64,000 nt of DNA from Oscillospiraceae bacterium (GCA_015066225.1 SVOT01000002.1:186001-250000), one strand, 5' to 3'. Positions 26,297 through 35,749 are shown, counted from the stretch's first letter. Notes: generated by a model from the letters alone, not told the origin. A program made the numbers and translations.

Positions 26297-28209
26297 GCTT
26301 TTTTATCACGCTTTTTCCAGATTGTGAATTTGAGAACTGTGAGAATGATAATTGCAAAGAGAAGAAGACCGCCAAGGTCAGAAACTGCGGCGGGGATGCC
26401 GAGCTGTTTTGAAAGGTTGAGCGCCTTATCAACACCGAAAATTGCAAGAAGTGCAAGGAGTATGCCAACAAGACCCTCACCCGCAATCATACCGGAGCAG
26501 AAAAGAATACCGTCGTTGACAATAGCCTCCTTGTGCTCTGCTTTTTTGCCTTTGATTTTATCCATAGCGAGTCTGATAAGACCGCCGACCATAATGCAGG
26601 CGTTGAGATGCACGGGGAGATATACACCGATAGCAAAGGGAAGAACAGGGATGCCGATGATTTCAACCGCAACAGCGATAAACACACCGATAAACACGAG
26701 ACCCCAGGGAAGGTTACCGTCCATTACGCCCTCAACGATGATTTTCATAAGAGTTGCCTGCGGTGCGGCAAGCTCGCCCGAGCCGAAGCCCCAGGCAGAA
26801 TCAAGAAGGTAAAGTGTGCCGCCGATTGCAAGAGCTGCGGCAACAACGCCGGCAATTTCACCGATTTGTTGTTTCTTGGGAGTTGAGCCCAGAATGTAGC
26901 CCGTTTTAAGGTCCTGTGAGGTGTCGCCCGCAATAGCGGAAACGATGCAGATAACTGAGCCGATTGCAATAGCACTGCACATACCCTCAATACCTGTTGC
27001 ACCGGTAATTTTAAGGATGAGTGTTGCAATGAGAAGTGTGGCGATTGCCATACCGGAAACGGGGTTGTTACTGCTTCCCACAAGGCCAACCATTCTTGAA
27101 GAAACGGTTGCAAAGAAGAAGCCGAAGATAACAATGATAAACGCACCGAGAAGTGAAACGGGGATTGCGGGAATCAACCATATAAGCACTGTAAGAACAA
27201 TGATTGCAACAATAACTATTTTGATGTTGATTTCTTTGGCTGTGCGAAGCTGTGAGGTTGAGCCGGAGCCCTTCATATTTTTCATTGCACCTGTAAAGGT
27301 TTTAACAATGAGGGGAAGGGATTTAACAAGGCTAATGATACCGCCTGCGGCAAGGGCACCCGCACCGATGTAGCGGATATAAGTGCTCCAGATACCTGAG
27401 GCACCTTTGGCGGCAAATATTTCAGCGATGGAAGTTGTGCCGGGATAAAGAACGGAATCGCCGCCGAAAAGAACGATTACGGGTATAAGAACAAGCCAGC
27501 TGAAGATACCGCCTGCGAACATAAATGACGATATTCTTGCGCCACAAATGTAGCCAACGCTCATAACGGCGGGGTAAATCTGTGTGCCGATTTCACCGGC
27601 AAAGCCCTTGACACGCAAAGAAACCTCGCCCGAAACAAGCTTGAGACCGTCAATGATAAATTTGAAAAGCGCAGCAAAGCCCATACCTGCGAAAACGGTC
27701 GTTGCACTCGAGCCGCCTTTTTCACCTGCGAGAAGAACCTCTGCACAGGCCTTGCCCTCGGGGTAGGGAAGTGTGCCATGCTCTTTAACAATAAGAGCAT
27801 TTCTCAACGGAATCATAAAGAAAACACCGAGAAGACCGCCGATGAGAGCGATGAGTGTTATTTCAAGAAGGTCGGGCTTTTCCATTTTGCCGTCTGCTGC
27901 CCAAAGGAAAAGAGCGGGCAAGGTGAAAATCGCACCTGCGGCGAGGGATTCACCGGCGGAGCCGATTGTCTGCACAACATTGCTTTCAAGAATGGAGTTT
28001 CTGCGCATAATGATTCTGATAACGCCCATTGCAATAACTGCGGCGGGGATAGAAGCAGAAACAGTCATACCGACTCTGAGACCAAGGTATGCGTTCGCGG
28101 CGCCGAAAACAACGGCTAGGATGATACCCATGACTATTGAGGTAACAGTGAGCTCGGGAGTTACCTTTTCAGCAGGGACATAGGGTTTGAATTCGTTTTT
28201 GTTATCCAT
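26293..28209 (-). CDS. OPT-family oligopeptide transporter
   Basis: Polytopic membrane protein of 638 residues with about 14-16 hydrophobic segments. Family marks are the N-terminal ELTVTSIVMGIILAVVFGAA, NAYLGLRVGMTVSASIPAAV, the GTLPYPEGKACAEVL block near residue 145 and GDTSQDLKTGYILG near residue 430. OPT proteins import short peptides or metal chelates by proton coupling. It has its own promoter (28262-28291) with a GTCGAT-N4-ATCGAC palindrome in the leader. The PqqD-like gene overlaps its 3' end, and a PepD dipeptidase lies upstream, consistent with peptide use. Confidence 0.95.
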   Translation of the reverse strand: MDNKNEFKPYVPAEKVTPELTVTSIVMGIILAVVFGAANAYLGLRVGMTVSASIPAAVIAMGVIRIIMRRNSILESNVVQTIGSAGESLAAGAIFTLPALFLWAADGKMEKPDLLEITLIALIGGLLGVFFMIPLRNALIVKEHGTLPYPEGKACAEVLLAGEKGGSSATTVFAGMGFAALFKFIIDGLKLVSGEVSLRVKGFAGEIGTQIYPAVMSVGYICGARISSFMFAGGIFSWLVLIPVIVLFGGDSVLYPGTTSIAEIFAAKGASGIWSTYIRYIGAGALAAGGIISLVKSLPLIVKTFTGAMKNMKGSGSTSQLRTAKEINIKIVIVAIIVLTVLIWLIPAIPVSLLGAFIIVIFGFFFATVSSRMVGLVGSSNNPVSGMAIATLLIATLILKITGATGIEGMCSAIAIGSVICIVSAIAGDTSQDLKTGYILGSTPKKQQIGEIAGVVAAALAIGGTLYLLDSAWGFGSGELAAPQATLMKIIVEGVMDGNLPWGLVFIGVFIAVAVEIIGIPVLPFAIGVYLPVHLNACIMVGGLIRLAMDKIKGKKAEHKEAIVNDGILFCSGMIAGEGLVGILLALLAIFGVDKALNLSKQLGIPAAVSDLGGLLLFAIIILTVLKFTIWKKRDKKA

Positions 28210-28243
28210 ATATTCTCCAATCCGACCTCCAAATGAAATCGGG

Positions 28244-28291
28244 GTCGATTTTTATCGACTTATTGTATCATAAATCACGGTAAAAATACAA
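28244..28291 (-). promoter_or_regulatory. OPT promoter with leader palindrome
   Basis: TTGTAT and TACAAT with 18-bp spacing (28262-28291), followed by the perfect inverted repeat GTCGAT-TTTT-ATCGAC at 28244-28259. The palindrome sits at or just after the transcription start and could be an operator. Confidence 0.5.
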
Positions 28292-28299
28292 TACCATAA

Positions 28300-29733
28300 T
28301 TATTTCAATTTCTCCAATATTTTCAACAAAAGGTTGAATGTGTTTTTTGTTGAAGAAATGCTCAACCTTTCGTTTACGGTGTGCACGTCATAGAGCGAGG
28401 GACCGATGGCAATGCAGTCGAAATTTTCAATTTGCGAGGCGAAAACGCCGCACTCAAGACCTGCGTGTATAGCCTCAACCTTGGGCTGTTTTTTGTAGAA
28501 ATCAAAATAAGCTTCCTTGTAAATTTCTCTCAGAACAGAATCGGGGTTGAATTCCCACGGGGGATAGTGACCGGAAGCGTCGCTTTCCCAATTGATTTTG
28601 TCAAAAAATGAAATAAGAACTTTTTCTAATTCGCAAAGCCCGTCTGTTTTGTTGCTTCGAAGGGCGAAGTGGAGCATAATTCTCTCTTCTTCGGTTTTGA
28701 AAATGCCAAGGTTTGTTGACGTTTCAACAAGTCCGTCAATATCCTTGCTCATTTCAATTACACCGTCGGGCACGTTAGCTAGGGTGTGAAGTATATTGTT
28801 TTTTGTTTGCTCCGATATAACGAGTGAAGCTGTTTTACCGAAAAGCTCAACAGAATAAGAAAAATCGGGCTCGTTTGTGTATTTCTTTTTGAGGTTTTCA
28901 AGGATTTTCAAAGCCTCGGCAGAAAAATCATCTGAATTTTCTACAAGCAACTCAATTTTGCAAAGATTGGGGATAGCGTTTGATTTGTCGCCGCCGTTAA
29001 TTGAAATAACATCGAAATCGGTTTTTAAGCTATTTAAAAATTCACCTGCAAGAATATTTGCGTTAACTCTGTTTTTGTGAATTTCAACGCCCGAGTGGCC
29101 ACCAAGCAAGCCCCGTAAAATTACGGTTACTTTTATTCCGCTTTTTTTCTGTGAATTAAGGGGAGCGTATATTTTTAAATCACTTCCCCCTGCGCAGGAA
29201 ACGGTTACGGTATCGTCCTCTTCGGAATCAAGGTTAATCATTCTTTTTGCACTGAGAATGTTCATATCCATTTTTCGTGCGCCAACCATACCGATTTCTT
29301 CATCCGTTGTGAAAACCGCTTCAATGGGCGGGTGGGGGATATCGTCACTTTCAAGAATGGCAAGAATCATAGCAACGGCAATACCGTTGTCACCGCCGAG
29401 GGTGGTGTTTTTTGCCTTGAGAAAATCGCCGTCAACAAAGGTCTCAATGCCGTGTTCATCAAAGTTTATTGTGCAGTCCTCTGTTTTCTGGCACACCATA
29501 TCAAGGTGACCCTGCAAAATAACAGGCTCGCTGTTTTCGTAGCCTGCAGTTCCCGGCTTGAAAATTATAACGTTTTCTGCATCATCCTTAACGTATCTGA
29601 AATTATGGTTAATTGCAAAATTTCTGCAATAACGGCTTATGCCGCCCATATTTTCGGAGCTGTGAGGAATATCGCAGATTTGCCCGAATATATCAAAGAC
29701 ACGCTGGGTTAATATGATATTGGAATGCTTCAT
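28300..29733 (-). CDS. pepD: Aminoacyl-histidine dipeptidase (M20, PepD type)
   Basis: Cytoplasmic zinc dipeptidase of 477 residues (family about 485). Metal and catalytic regions are visible: ILQGHLDMVCQK (His ligand, about 78-89), TLGGDNGIAVAMILA (Asp ligand), FTTDEEIGMVGARKMD (catalytic and ligand Glu), and the C-terminal AIHAGLECGVFA (ligand Glu). A much longer reading frame upstream has no ribosome site; the ATG at 29731-29733 follows GGGAGGTAATT and gives the normal N-terminus. Driven by the consensus promoter at 29783-29811. Confidence 0.94.
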   Translation of the reverse strand: MKHSNIILTQRVFDIFGQICDIPHSSENMGGISRYCRNFAINHNFRYVKDDAENVIIFKPGTAGYENSEPVILQGHLDMVCQKTEDCTINFDEHGIETFVDGDFLKAKNTTLGGDNGIAVAMILAILESDDIPHPPIEAVFTTDEEIGMVGARKMDMNILSAKRMINLDSEEDDTVTVSCAGGSDLKIYAPLNSQKKSGIKVTVILRGLLGGHSGVEIHKNRVNANILAGEFLNSLKTDFDVISINGGDKSNAIPNLCKIELLVENSDDFSAEALKILENLKKKYTNEPDFSYSVELFGKTASLVISEQTKNNILHTLANVPDGVIEMSKDIDGLVETSTNLGIFKTEEERIMLHFALRSNKTDGLCELEKVLISFFDKINWESDASGHYPPWEFNPDSVLREIYKEAYFDFYKKQPKVEAIHAGLECGVFASQIENFDCIAIGPSLYDVHTVNERLSISSTKNTFNLLLKILEKLK

Positions 29734-29782
29734 AATTACCTCCCGACAAAAAACTATCCTATGAGCTTGCAAATACCGGATT

Positions 29783-29811
29783 ATTATAACAATTTGTATA
29801 AGCTGTGTCAA
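29783..29811 (-). promoter_or_regulatory. Consensus sigma-A promoter of pepD
   Basis: Exact TTGACA and TATAAT boxes with 17-bp spacing on the minus strand. Confidence 0.9.
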
Positions 29812-29848
29812 ACATATTGAAACTTTCCCGGATGTGAGGTATCTATGA

Positions 29849-30067
29849 AATAACTTTGAAAAGGTGACGTTATGGCAGAATAAAACTATGACCAAAGTAG
29901 CAGGATGGAAATCGGATTCCCAAAAATAAAAAAAGCTTGGGGCTGTCAGCCCTAACGGCAAGACATATATTAATTATATAGAGGGGAATCAGTTAGTGCT
30001 TTATTATATGGCAGCAGCTGAATATGACGGAACTGTTGATGAGTTTTTGGAATCAAACTTCAGATAA
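29849..30067 (+). pseudogene. Small gene remnant with one internal stop
   Basis: Read on the plus strand, one frame gives FEKVTLWQNKTMTKVAGWKS, then DSQK, a TAA stop at 29927-29929, and in the same frame KKLGAVSPNGKTYINYIEGN and VLYYMAAAEYDGTVDEFLES before a final stop. The composition and flow are protein-like on both sides of the stop, and no start with a ribosome site precedes it. I do not recognise the family. It is probably the decayed 3' end of a secreted or small binding protein gene, but chance coding potential cannot be excluded. Confidence 0.4.
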
Positions 30068-30112
30068 AAAGGAGTGTAAAAACTAAACTGACCACATTTT
30101 GCAGACGGTGCA

Positions 30113-30158
30113 AAAAGCCTCCTACGGTAGCTTCTTAATTCTACCATAGGGGGCTTTT
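30113..30158. terminator. Bidirectional terminator hairpin
   Basis: AAAAGCCTCCTACGGTAG pairs with CTACCATAGGGGGCTTTT with two non-Watson-Crick positions. It lies between the gene remnant and the 3' end of the large esterase gene and could terminate both. Confidence 0.65.
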
Positions 30159-30201
30159 GACTGTTTTTACCGGGCTTGTTTAGCTTTTACAGCCCTTTTT
30201 G

Positions 30202-33200
30202 TTATGAGAAGTTTGAAACCTGAAGCATTGCGTATGCGTACCATTGACCTATGTTAAACATAGATTCTCCGCAATAATGTGCTCCGTCGTATTCGCCGTT
30301 TTCGTTGTTGTTTTCGTATTTGGATTTACAGGTTGAGGTGTCAATCCAAATTGAATCGGCGAGCTTGTTGCCGGAAGAATCTGTGTTTTCATACAGACCC
30401 TTGGCAGTTTTGTTTATTATGTTTTTACTTGTTGTAACGGGAACGTACCAATATGAAGCATTCTGCGTTTTGTGGGTATTTACCGTGTCGGAATAAACCC
30501 AACTGTTATAGGTTTGTGATGCGTTTGTCAAGGGATTCTGGAACGTTTTACTGTTGTATGCCGCAATACCGCCGTCAACAAATCCGATATGTGCGTCGGC
30601 ATCCCTTGATTCGAAAGCTGAGCGTACCTTGTTTACAAGAATATTTTGCAGGTCACCGTATTGATTAGCCCACGCTTCAACGCAAGCATCGCTTTCACCC
30701 TGGTGCCACATAAATGATCTGATATTAATGTTGTTAGCGCCGTGTATTTTTACAAGGTCGTTGAGGGCAGAGTTTACGTAAGCAATCATATTGTCTGCAA
30801 GGTAGCCGCCTAAATCGTTGTAGATGTATTGGTCTGTAATAGCGTGCTGGTAGCCATCCTCGTGTAACCAGTTACCGCCAAGGTAAGTGCCGGCGGCGGT
30901 GTATTTGATGATATACCATTTTTCGCTTTTTGTGGATTCATTGGTTGCAAGGTAATACGAAAGACCTAGTTCAGGGCCAAACCAAAGGTCCGCCTGACCG
31001 CCTATGCCTAATCGGAAGGTCTCAAACTCGCTGTTAGAATAGAAGGTTTTCCAGTCCGAGGAGCCATTGGGACTGTTGATGTTGTTGTATCTGATGCTGA
31101 CGTTTGAAAAATCCGTGTCACCAACTGCCGCTTTGACATCTGCGGTTAAGGGGCTTGCACCGTAAGCATTTGACTGTCCGGAGATTATTATAACGTTTGC
31201 CGTTGTGTTTTTGAGTTCAATCATTTCTTCCATATTTGTAAAGAAGGGGTTAGTCTTATTTTCTTCCTGCTCTGTCAAGAGATCGCGGTCGTTAATATCA
31301 AGAACGCCGTCAAAGTTCAAATCACAGGCATATTTTTGCTTTGTGGTTAAACCGTTTTGGTTTATAAGAGCTTTTTTAATTGCGTTTATATCGCTCTGTG
31401 TAAAGGGAATTTCGTCGCAATCGAAGTCACCCTTCAGATAAACCGCGACCGTTTTCTTGTGGCCGTTTATTATAGCCTCAAAAACAGAGCAGTCAAGAAC
31501 GTCAATGTGACCGTCGCCGTCAATGTCTGATGTGAGCATATCGGGGTAATCGTATTTGTCGTTTGAAAGGGCACGGTTTACAAGCTGTTGGTAGTCCGAT
31601 GCATTTATGGAGCCGTCGTTTACGATTTCACCGATGTTTACAAGGGTGTAGGTGTCTTTATTTAAAACGGCGCTGACGTTGTAGACACCTGCCGTGTCAA
31701 ACACAGGGCCCGAACCCGAAATGTTTGTTTTCTGACCCCATAGCTGCTCTGTGTTTGCGCTTTGCAGGGCGTGTGCAACCTCGCCGCTTGCGAATTCAGC
31801 AATTGTCTTGCCTGATGTTTGTGATGCTACGTCTGTGACAGTTGAGCCTTGCGCACCCGCGCCGACTCCGTTCTGTACCTTGCCGGAGCCGTCGGCTACT
31901 GCATCAGTAAGGTAATAGCTGTTGGATATTGCTGCGGCAGATGCATTGAAGCCCGCAATACCGCCCGCATAAGTACCTGCATTTACCATACCTGCATTGT
32001 AACAGTTGTCGATTGTGCCTGAGTTGTAGCCTGCAACACCGCCGCCGTAGGCTTTACTGTTAACAACAGTATAAAATGCGTAGCAGTTTTGTATTTTACC
32101 CTCGTTTCTGCCACAAACAGCACCGATATATTGATTACCGCTGAAATATGAGTAATCAATACCTGTTTTTTCAATTACGCCATTTGCAGAAACGTAGCCG
32201 AAAAGACCGCCGTGGGATGTTGCGGAATCATCCAGATAAAGACCGTTAACTGTGTGGCCCTGACCGTCGAAGTGGCCGTTGTATTTGTTAGTCTGCGTTC
32301 CGATGGGAGTCCAGTTTCTGAATGAAGAGGTGTCGTTTGCCAACGTGCCGTAGTTCATAAGAACATTTTCGTTATCTGTGATGTCACATGTGAGCACGGC
32401 GTTTGCGTTAACGTCACCTGTGTTTACGTTGTCTCTGAACCAATAAAGCTCACCGGCGCTTGAAATTTCATATACGTTGTCTTTTTTGCCGTCGCCGTTA
32501 ATGTCGTATTTATCGGTGGTGAGTGTGGGTGCAACCTGCTTACCGCACATATCGCAGAAGCCGTTGGTATGTGTTGCATTACAGATGTCGGTTCCTTTCT
32601 GTGCTATTGCCTTGAAGTTGTTTCTTATGGTATCTATGTTGCCGGTTGAGATGTAATAGCAATAAGAAATCGGCTCATAACTACGGAAATGTAAATAATC
32701 AACAACACCCATATAAGAGGTAGGGTCTTCTGTTGCGGGGGAGGTTGTTGAGCAACGGGTTGAGCCGTCACCGCCATAATAAACACCTGTGTGGAAAAGA
32801 GTCTGACCGGGGCAATAAATACCTATTGCGAAGCTGTCGTCATCATCGCCTTTAAACGCCGCCCAGTTTTCGTTGCAGATAAAATCCTGGTCTGTGGCAG
32901 TTCCCCAGAAGCCAAGGTCGGTTCTGTTTACTTTTGTGTTGTTGTCTGACCAAGGCTCTCCGCCGGAATAATAAACAAAATCATTAAGAGGTTCAACGCA
33001 ATAAAACGCCGGAAGCTCCTGTGAGGTTGTAACACCGGGGTAACCCGAGAAATCAACAAATCTGCAGGTAGCACGCATCAAGCCGTTTTCAAGGGTATAC
33101 CAGGCTTCCATATACGACGGGGTAATATCTTTGGCTTCTTTTGCCCAGTCAAGTGGACGGCATTTTATATATATTTCATTGTCAGAAACCTTCAGGTCAA

Positions 33201-34890
33201 CAATTTTACTCGCTTCATTATAAAGGTTTCCGCCCTGAACGGGGTTGTAGTTCCATACCGCTTCACCGTACATACCCGGCTCATAGGGGTAGGAGCCTGT
33301 TCCGTAATATGATTGCTGAACAAGTCTGCCTGTATCGTGAGCGTTGATTAAGTTAACGCTACTGCTTGTGTTATAGCTCCAGCTTGAAGTGTTGACTTTT
33401 GATTTGAAATCCACCTCGGTGGTTTTGGTGCCGTATTTTTTAACGGACGACGTAACGCTGTTAGTCAGGTCCTCCATATAGGTGAGTGCACCGCCCCAAT
33501 CAAGGTCAATACCGATTTTGTAATCAGTGCTTGAAAGGTAAACCATACCATCGGAATCACCAAGACTTGACGCTTTTGAAAATGCGATGGAGTTAAAGGT
33601 GAAATTCATATAATCCTTATTGAGAGGGATAAAGGTTACACTTGTAACGGTAGTCTGGGTTGTACCTGCAAGAAAACCGTCAATATAACCTGAAAAAGTG
33701 CCGTTTTTGTTGGGCTCCAAAAAGAATTCTTCGATTGTTCCGTTAAAATTCAGTTCACCTTTAACGTATGCATCAGAGGAATAACTGATTTCATAGCGAT
33801 TAAACGCCGCTGTTGTATAATTAATAGAATAACTGTTATTTGAATAGCTGAGGGTTTTTTGAGTTCCGTTTACGTTAACACTTTTTTCTTCAGATGTGTT
33901 AACGTTTACGGTGAAATCAACCGTTCTGTTGCCATAGGTTACGGTAATTGTCTGTGTGCCCGCTTCAGTTAAATATTCCGGAGAACATCTGAAGCCCTCG
34001 TCAATATTCTCGCTTGTGCCGTCGGGATACGTAACACCGATTACAAGCCCCTTGGTGTCAAGCTTTTCGCCAACGCAATACACCTGCTTCAATGGCAAAT
34101 TGACAATTTCAAGGTCGCCGGTTACGAGTGGGTCCCATTTTGAGTAAAGGCACAGACTTGCGGGGGAAGCAGGTGAGCTTGCTGTTATTTTCTCACCTGT
34201 GCCGTTGGGACCGGTGTACCAGCCTGCAAAAACAAGATTTTCTCTTTGAGGAACGGGAAGTGCACCGTAGGTAGTGCCTGAGGTATATGTAAAGGTTTTG
34301 CGATGGTCGTAGTTGTTTGCGTATTCATATGCCGCTTTTGAACGGATTTTTATGTCTGAAACCGTTACGTCGGATTGAGGGGAGTTGTTATCAAATCTTA
34401 TCTGAATATAGCCGGCGTTTTCGGGGGTCGTGAAGCTCCACTCGTTAAGCCCGTATTGGTATGCAAATTTAGTTTCATTAGAAATATAGTTTCCTGTGGT
34501 GTCAAAATAAAAGACAAAGGTTTCAAAGTTGGTGGTAGTGCCGTTTGCAACGTATGAAAACATATATTCTGTGTTGGCATCAACAGGCATTGAATAGAAC
34601 GCACCTACCGAGCTCATTGAAAAGGTGGTGAAAGCTTCTGTGGCAGTGGTATTGTTTACAAGCACGAAGCTACCGTCGGCAACATCTGTTGTTAAAGTGC
34701 TCGTTGTAGAAGAATCACCGGTGTGCACCTTCAGATTCGGGTGATTTGCCCACAGCTCAAAAACAAACAGGTTGTCAAAGGTAAGTTCATATAATCCCGT
34801 AGCCGCCAACGCCACAGGGGTTAAGATGCTTGCTGTGAGCAACACAACGCAAACAAATAAAACAGATATGTGTAATAAAGTCTTTTTCAT
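30202..34890 (-). CDS. Large secreted SASA-type acetylesterase, multidomain
   Basis: 1562 residues, exported by a signal peptide (residues 1-30, MKKTLLHISVLFVCVVLLTA). Then: a beta-rich binding-like module (35-185), an InlB-type repeat (FAGWYTGPNGTGEKI, about 221), a bacterial Ig-like domain (258-332), a long unassigned beta-sandwich region (440-765), GLUG-type repeats (about 880-1000), two dockerin-like calcium repeats (1083-1147 with DIDGDGHIDVLD, 1150-1205 with DLNFDGVLDIND), and a C-terminal SGNH/SASA domain with GQSN (1238), WHQGES (1395) and a late DGAH. It should deacetylate glycans such as sialic acid or xylan outside the cell. The ATG at 34890 follows GGAGG; no partner cohesin is in the window. 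Confidence 0.85.
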   Translation of the reverse strand: MKKTLLHISVLFVCVVLLTASILTPVALAATGLYELTFDNLFVFELWANHPNLKVHTGDSSTTSTLTTDVADGSFVLVNNTTATEAFTTFSMSSVGAFYSMPVDANTEYMFSYVANGTTTNFETFVFYFDTTGNYISNETKFAYQYGLNEWSFTTPENAGYIQIRFDNNSPQSDVTVSDIKIRSKAAYEYANNYDHRKTFTYTSGTTYGALPVPQRENLVFAGWYTGPNGTGEKITASSPASPASLCLYSKWDPLVTGDLEIVNLPLKQVYCVGEKLDTKGLVIGVTYPDGTSENIDEGFRCSPEYLTEAGTQTITVTYGNRTVDFTVNVNTSEEKSVNVNGTQKTLSYSNNSYSINYTTAAFNRYEISYSSDAYVKGELNFNGTIEEFFLEPNKNGTFSGYIDGFLAGTTQTTVTSVTFIPLNKDYMNFTFNSIAFSKASSLGDSDGMVYLSSTDYKIGIDLDWGGALTYMEDLTNSVTSSVKKYGTKTTEVDFKSKVNTSSWSYNTSSSVNLINAHDTGRLVQQSYYGTGSYPYEPGMYGEAVWNYNPVQGGNLYNEASKIVDLKVSDNEIYIKCRPLDWAKEAKDITPSYMEAWYTLENGLMRATCRFVDFSGYPGVTTSQELPAFYCVEPLNDFVYYSGGEPWSDNNTKVNRTDLGFWGTATDQDFICNENWAAFKGDDDDSFAIGIYCPGQTLFHTGVYYGGDGSTRCSTTSPATEDPTSYMGVVDYLHFRSYEPISYCYYISTGNIDTIRNNFKAIAQKGTDICNATHTNGFCDMCGKQVAPTLTTDKYDINGDGKKDNVYEISSAGELYWFRDNVNTGDVNANAVLTCDITDNENVLMNYGTLANDTSSFRNWTPIGTQTNKYNGHFDGQGHTVNGLYLDDSATSHGGLFGYVSANGVIEKTGIDYSYFSGNQYIGAVCGRNEGKIQNCYAFYTVVNSKAYGGGVAGYNSGTIDNCYNAGMVNAGTYAGGIAGFNASAAAISNSYYLTDAVADGSGKVQNGVGAGAQGSTVTDVASQTSGKTIAEFASGEVAHALQSANTEQLWGQKTNISGSGPVFDTAGVYNVSAVLNKDTYTLVNIGEIVNDGSINASDYQQLVNRALSNDKYDYPDMLTSDIDGDGHIDVLDCSVFEAIINGHKKTVAVYLKGDFDCDEIPFTQSDINAIKKALINQNGLTTKQKYACDLNFDGVLDINDRDLLTEQEENKTNPFFTNMEEMIELKNTTANVIIISGQSNAYGASPLTADVKAAVGDTDFSNVSIRYNNINSPNGSSDWKTFYSNSEFETFRLGIGGQADLWFGPELGLSYYLATNESTKSEKWYIIKYTAAGTYLGGNWLHEDGYQHAITDQYIYNDLGGYLADNMIAYVNSALNDLVKIHGANNINIRSFMWHQGESDACVEAWANQYGDLQNILVNKVRSAFESRDADAHIGFVDGGIAAYNSKTFQNPLTNASQTYNSWVYSDTVNTHKTQNASYWYVPVTTSKNIINKTAKGLYENTDSSGNKLADSIWIDTSTCKSKYENNNENGEYDGAHYCGESMFNIGQWYAYAMLQVSNFS

Positions 34891-34932
34891 GCAAAAACAA
34901 CCTCCATCAGAATAGATGCGGATACACATCAA

Positions 34933-34961
34933 ATCATATCATAAACCGCAGCTTTTCTCAA
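34933..34961 (-). promoter_or_regulatory. Sigma-A promoter of the secreted esterase
   Basis: TTGAGA and TATGAT with 17-bp spacing on the minus strand; TATGAT occurs twice in tandem. Confidence 0.65.
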
Positions 34962-35059
34962 GACGTCTTTTGACGAAAAAATGAATTCTAAACAGAGTTT
35001 GGTTGAATGATAATAACGGATTCAATTTTAATTAATGCGAAGAATTGTATATAATTATT

Positions 35060-35330
35060 GTGAACGCCCGATTGTATCCGGCTTCGCCGAGTGTGGTTCG
35101 AATCCACCTTGACAGAGATTTTAGTGATATTGTGCCTACGTCACAGTGATATTTTCACTTCGTGAAAGTGATATTGAAACCTGCGGTTTCAGTGATATTA
35201 TATTCGCCTAAAACTGCCCGAAGGGCAATATCACTCGGCTTCAGCCGAATATCACTGCGCAGCAATACAACTCGCCGAAAGGCGAATATAACTGAAAAAG
35301 ACGATTGCAAAAGCAATCGTCTTTTTCTTG
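35060..35330. repeat. Hairpin-array repeat, AGTGATATT type
   Basis: AGTGATATT occurs four times (35123, 35145, 35167, 35191) and its inverse AATATCACT two to three times (35227, 35248, variant at 35285). Between the copies lie separate small hairpins such as TTCAC-TTC-GTGAA, GAAACC-TGC-GGTTTC, GCCC-GAA-GGGC, CGGC-TTCA-GCCG and CGCC-GAAA-GGCG. The whole can fold as a many-armed structure closed by the 9-mers. It starts after a tRNA T-arm copy at 35093-35108 and ends with a 15-bp hairpin (35294-35327) and a tRNA-Tyr 3'-end copy. No gene is present. Confidence 0.75.
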
Positions 35331-35455
35331 GTGGGAGCGGGTGGATTCACGCTCCGCGTGAAGTTCGTTCGCTACGCGAACCGTCGCATTTTATGTCCCT
35401 CGCGTCTCCGCCAAGGCGAACCGACGCGAGAAGGACAACGTGGTTCGAATCCACC
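35329..35455. repeat. tRNA-Tyr fragment pair 1
   Basis: 35329-35348 repeats the 3' acceptor/T-arm part of the nearby tRNA-Tyr (TGGTGGGAGCGGGTGGATTC), and 35440-35455 holds the T-arm in opposite sense (GTGGTTCGAATCCACC). Between them are palindromes around CGCGTGAAG and GTCGCAT...ACGCGAG. There is no anticodon arm, so this is not a functional tRNA. Confidence 0.7.
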
Positions 35456-35529
35456 TTGACTTTTTCTTGTCTATGGGCTACAAAAAGATATTTTTGCCGT
35501 TTTTGCGTATGAATTTGAACCCTCACATC

Positions 35530-35749
35530 TTTTAGTGAAATCGTTCGCTTTCGCTCACGGTGAAATCCAAAACAAGTTTTGGATGAAATATTTTGCCTTT
35601 CGGCAAAATGTGAAATTAAATCCACCCACTCGCCGTCGAGGCGAATTTCACACGCCGTAGGCGTATTTCACATTGCGAAGCAATATTTCACCCACCCGAA
35701 GGGGTGGATTTAGTTGAAAAACCGACAAGTCGAAACTTGTCGGTTTTTC
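35530..35749. repeat. Hairpin-array repeat, GTGAAAT type
   Basis: The same design as 35060-35330 with another 7-mer: GTGAAAT/ATGAAAT copies on the left half and ATTTCAC copies on the right (35644, 35665, 35684). Hairpins between them include TCCAAAAC-AA-GTTTTGGA, ATTTTGCC-TTTC-GGCAAAAT, CGCC-GTCGA-GGCG, CGCC-GTA-GGCG, TTGC-GAA-GCAA and CCACCC-GAAG-GGGTGG. It is followed by a 12-bp hairpin (ACCGACAAGT type, 35716-35748) and a tRNA-Tyr fragment, as in the first array. Confidence 0.75.

Noticed and set aside
35120-35700. Possible CRISPR array
   Set aside because: The repeats are only 7-9 nt and occur in both orientations, the intervals are hairpins of uneven length rather than spacers, and no cas gene is near.
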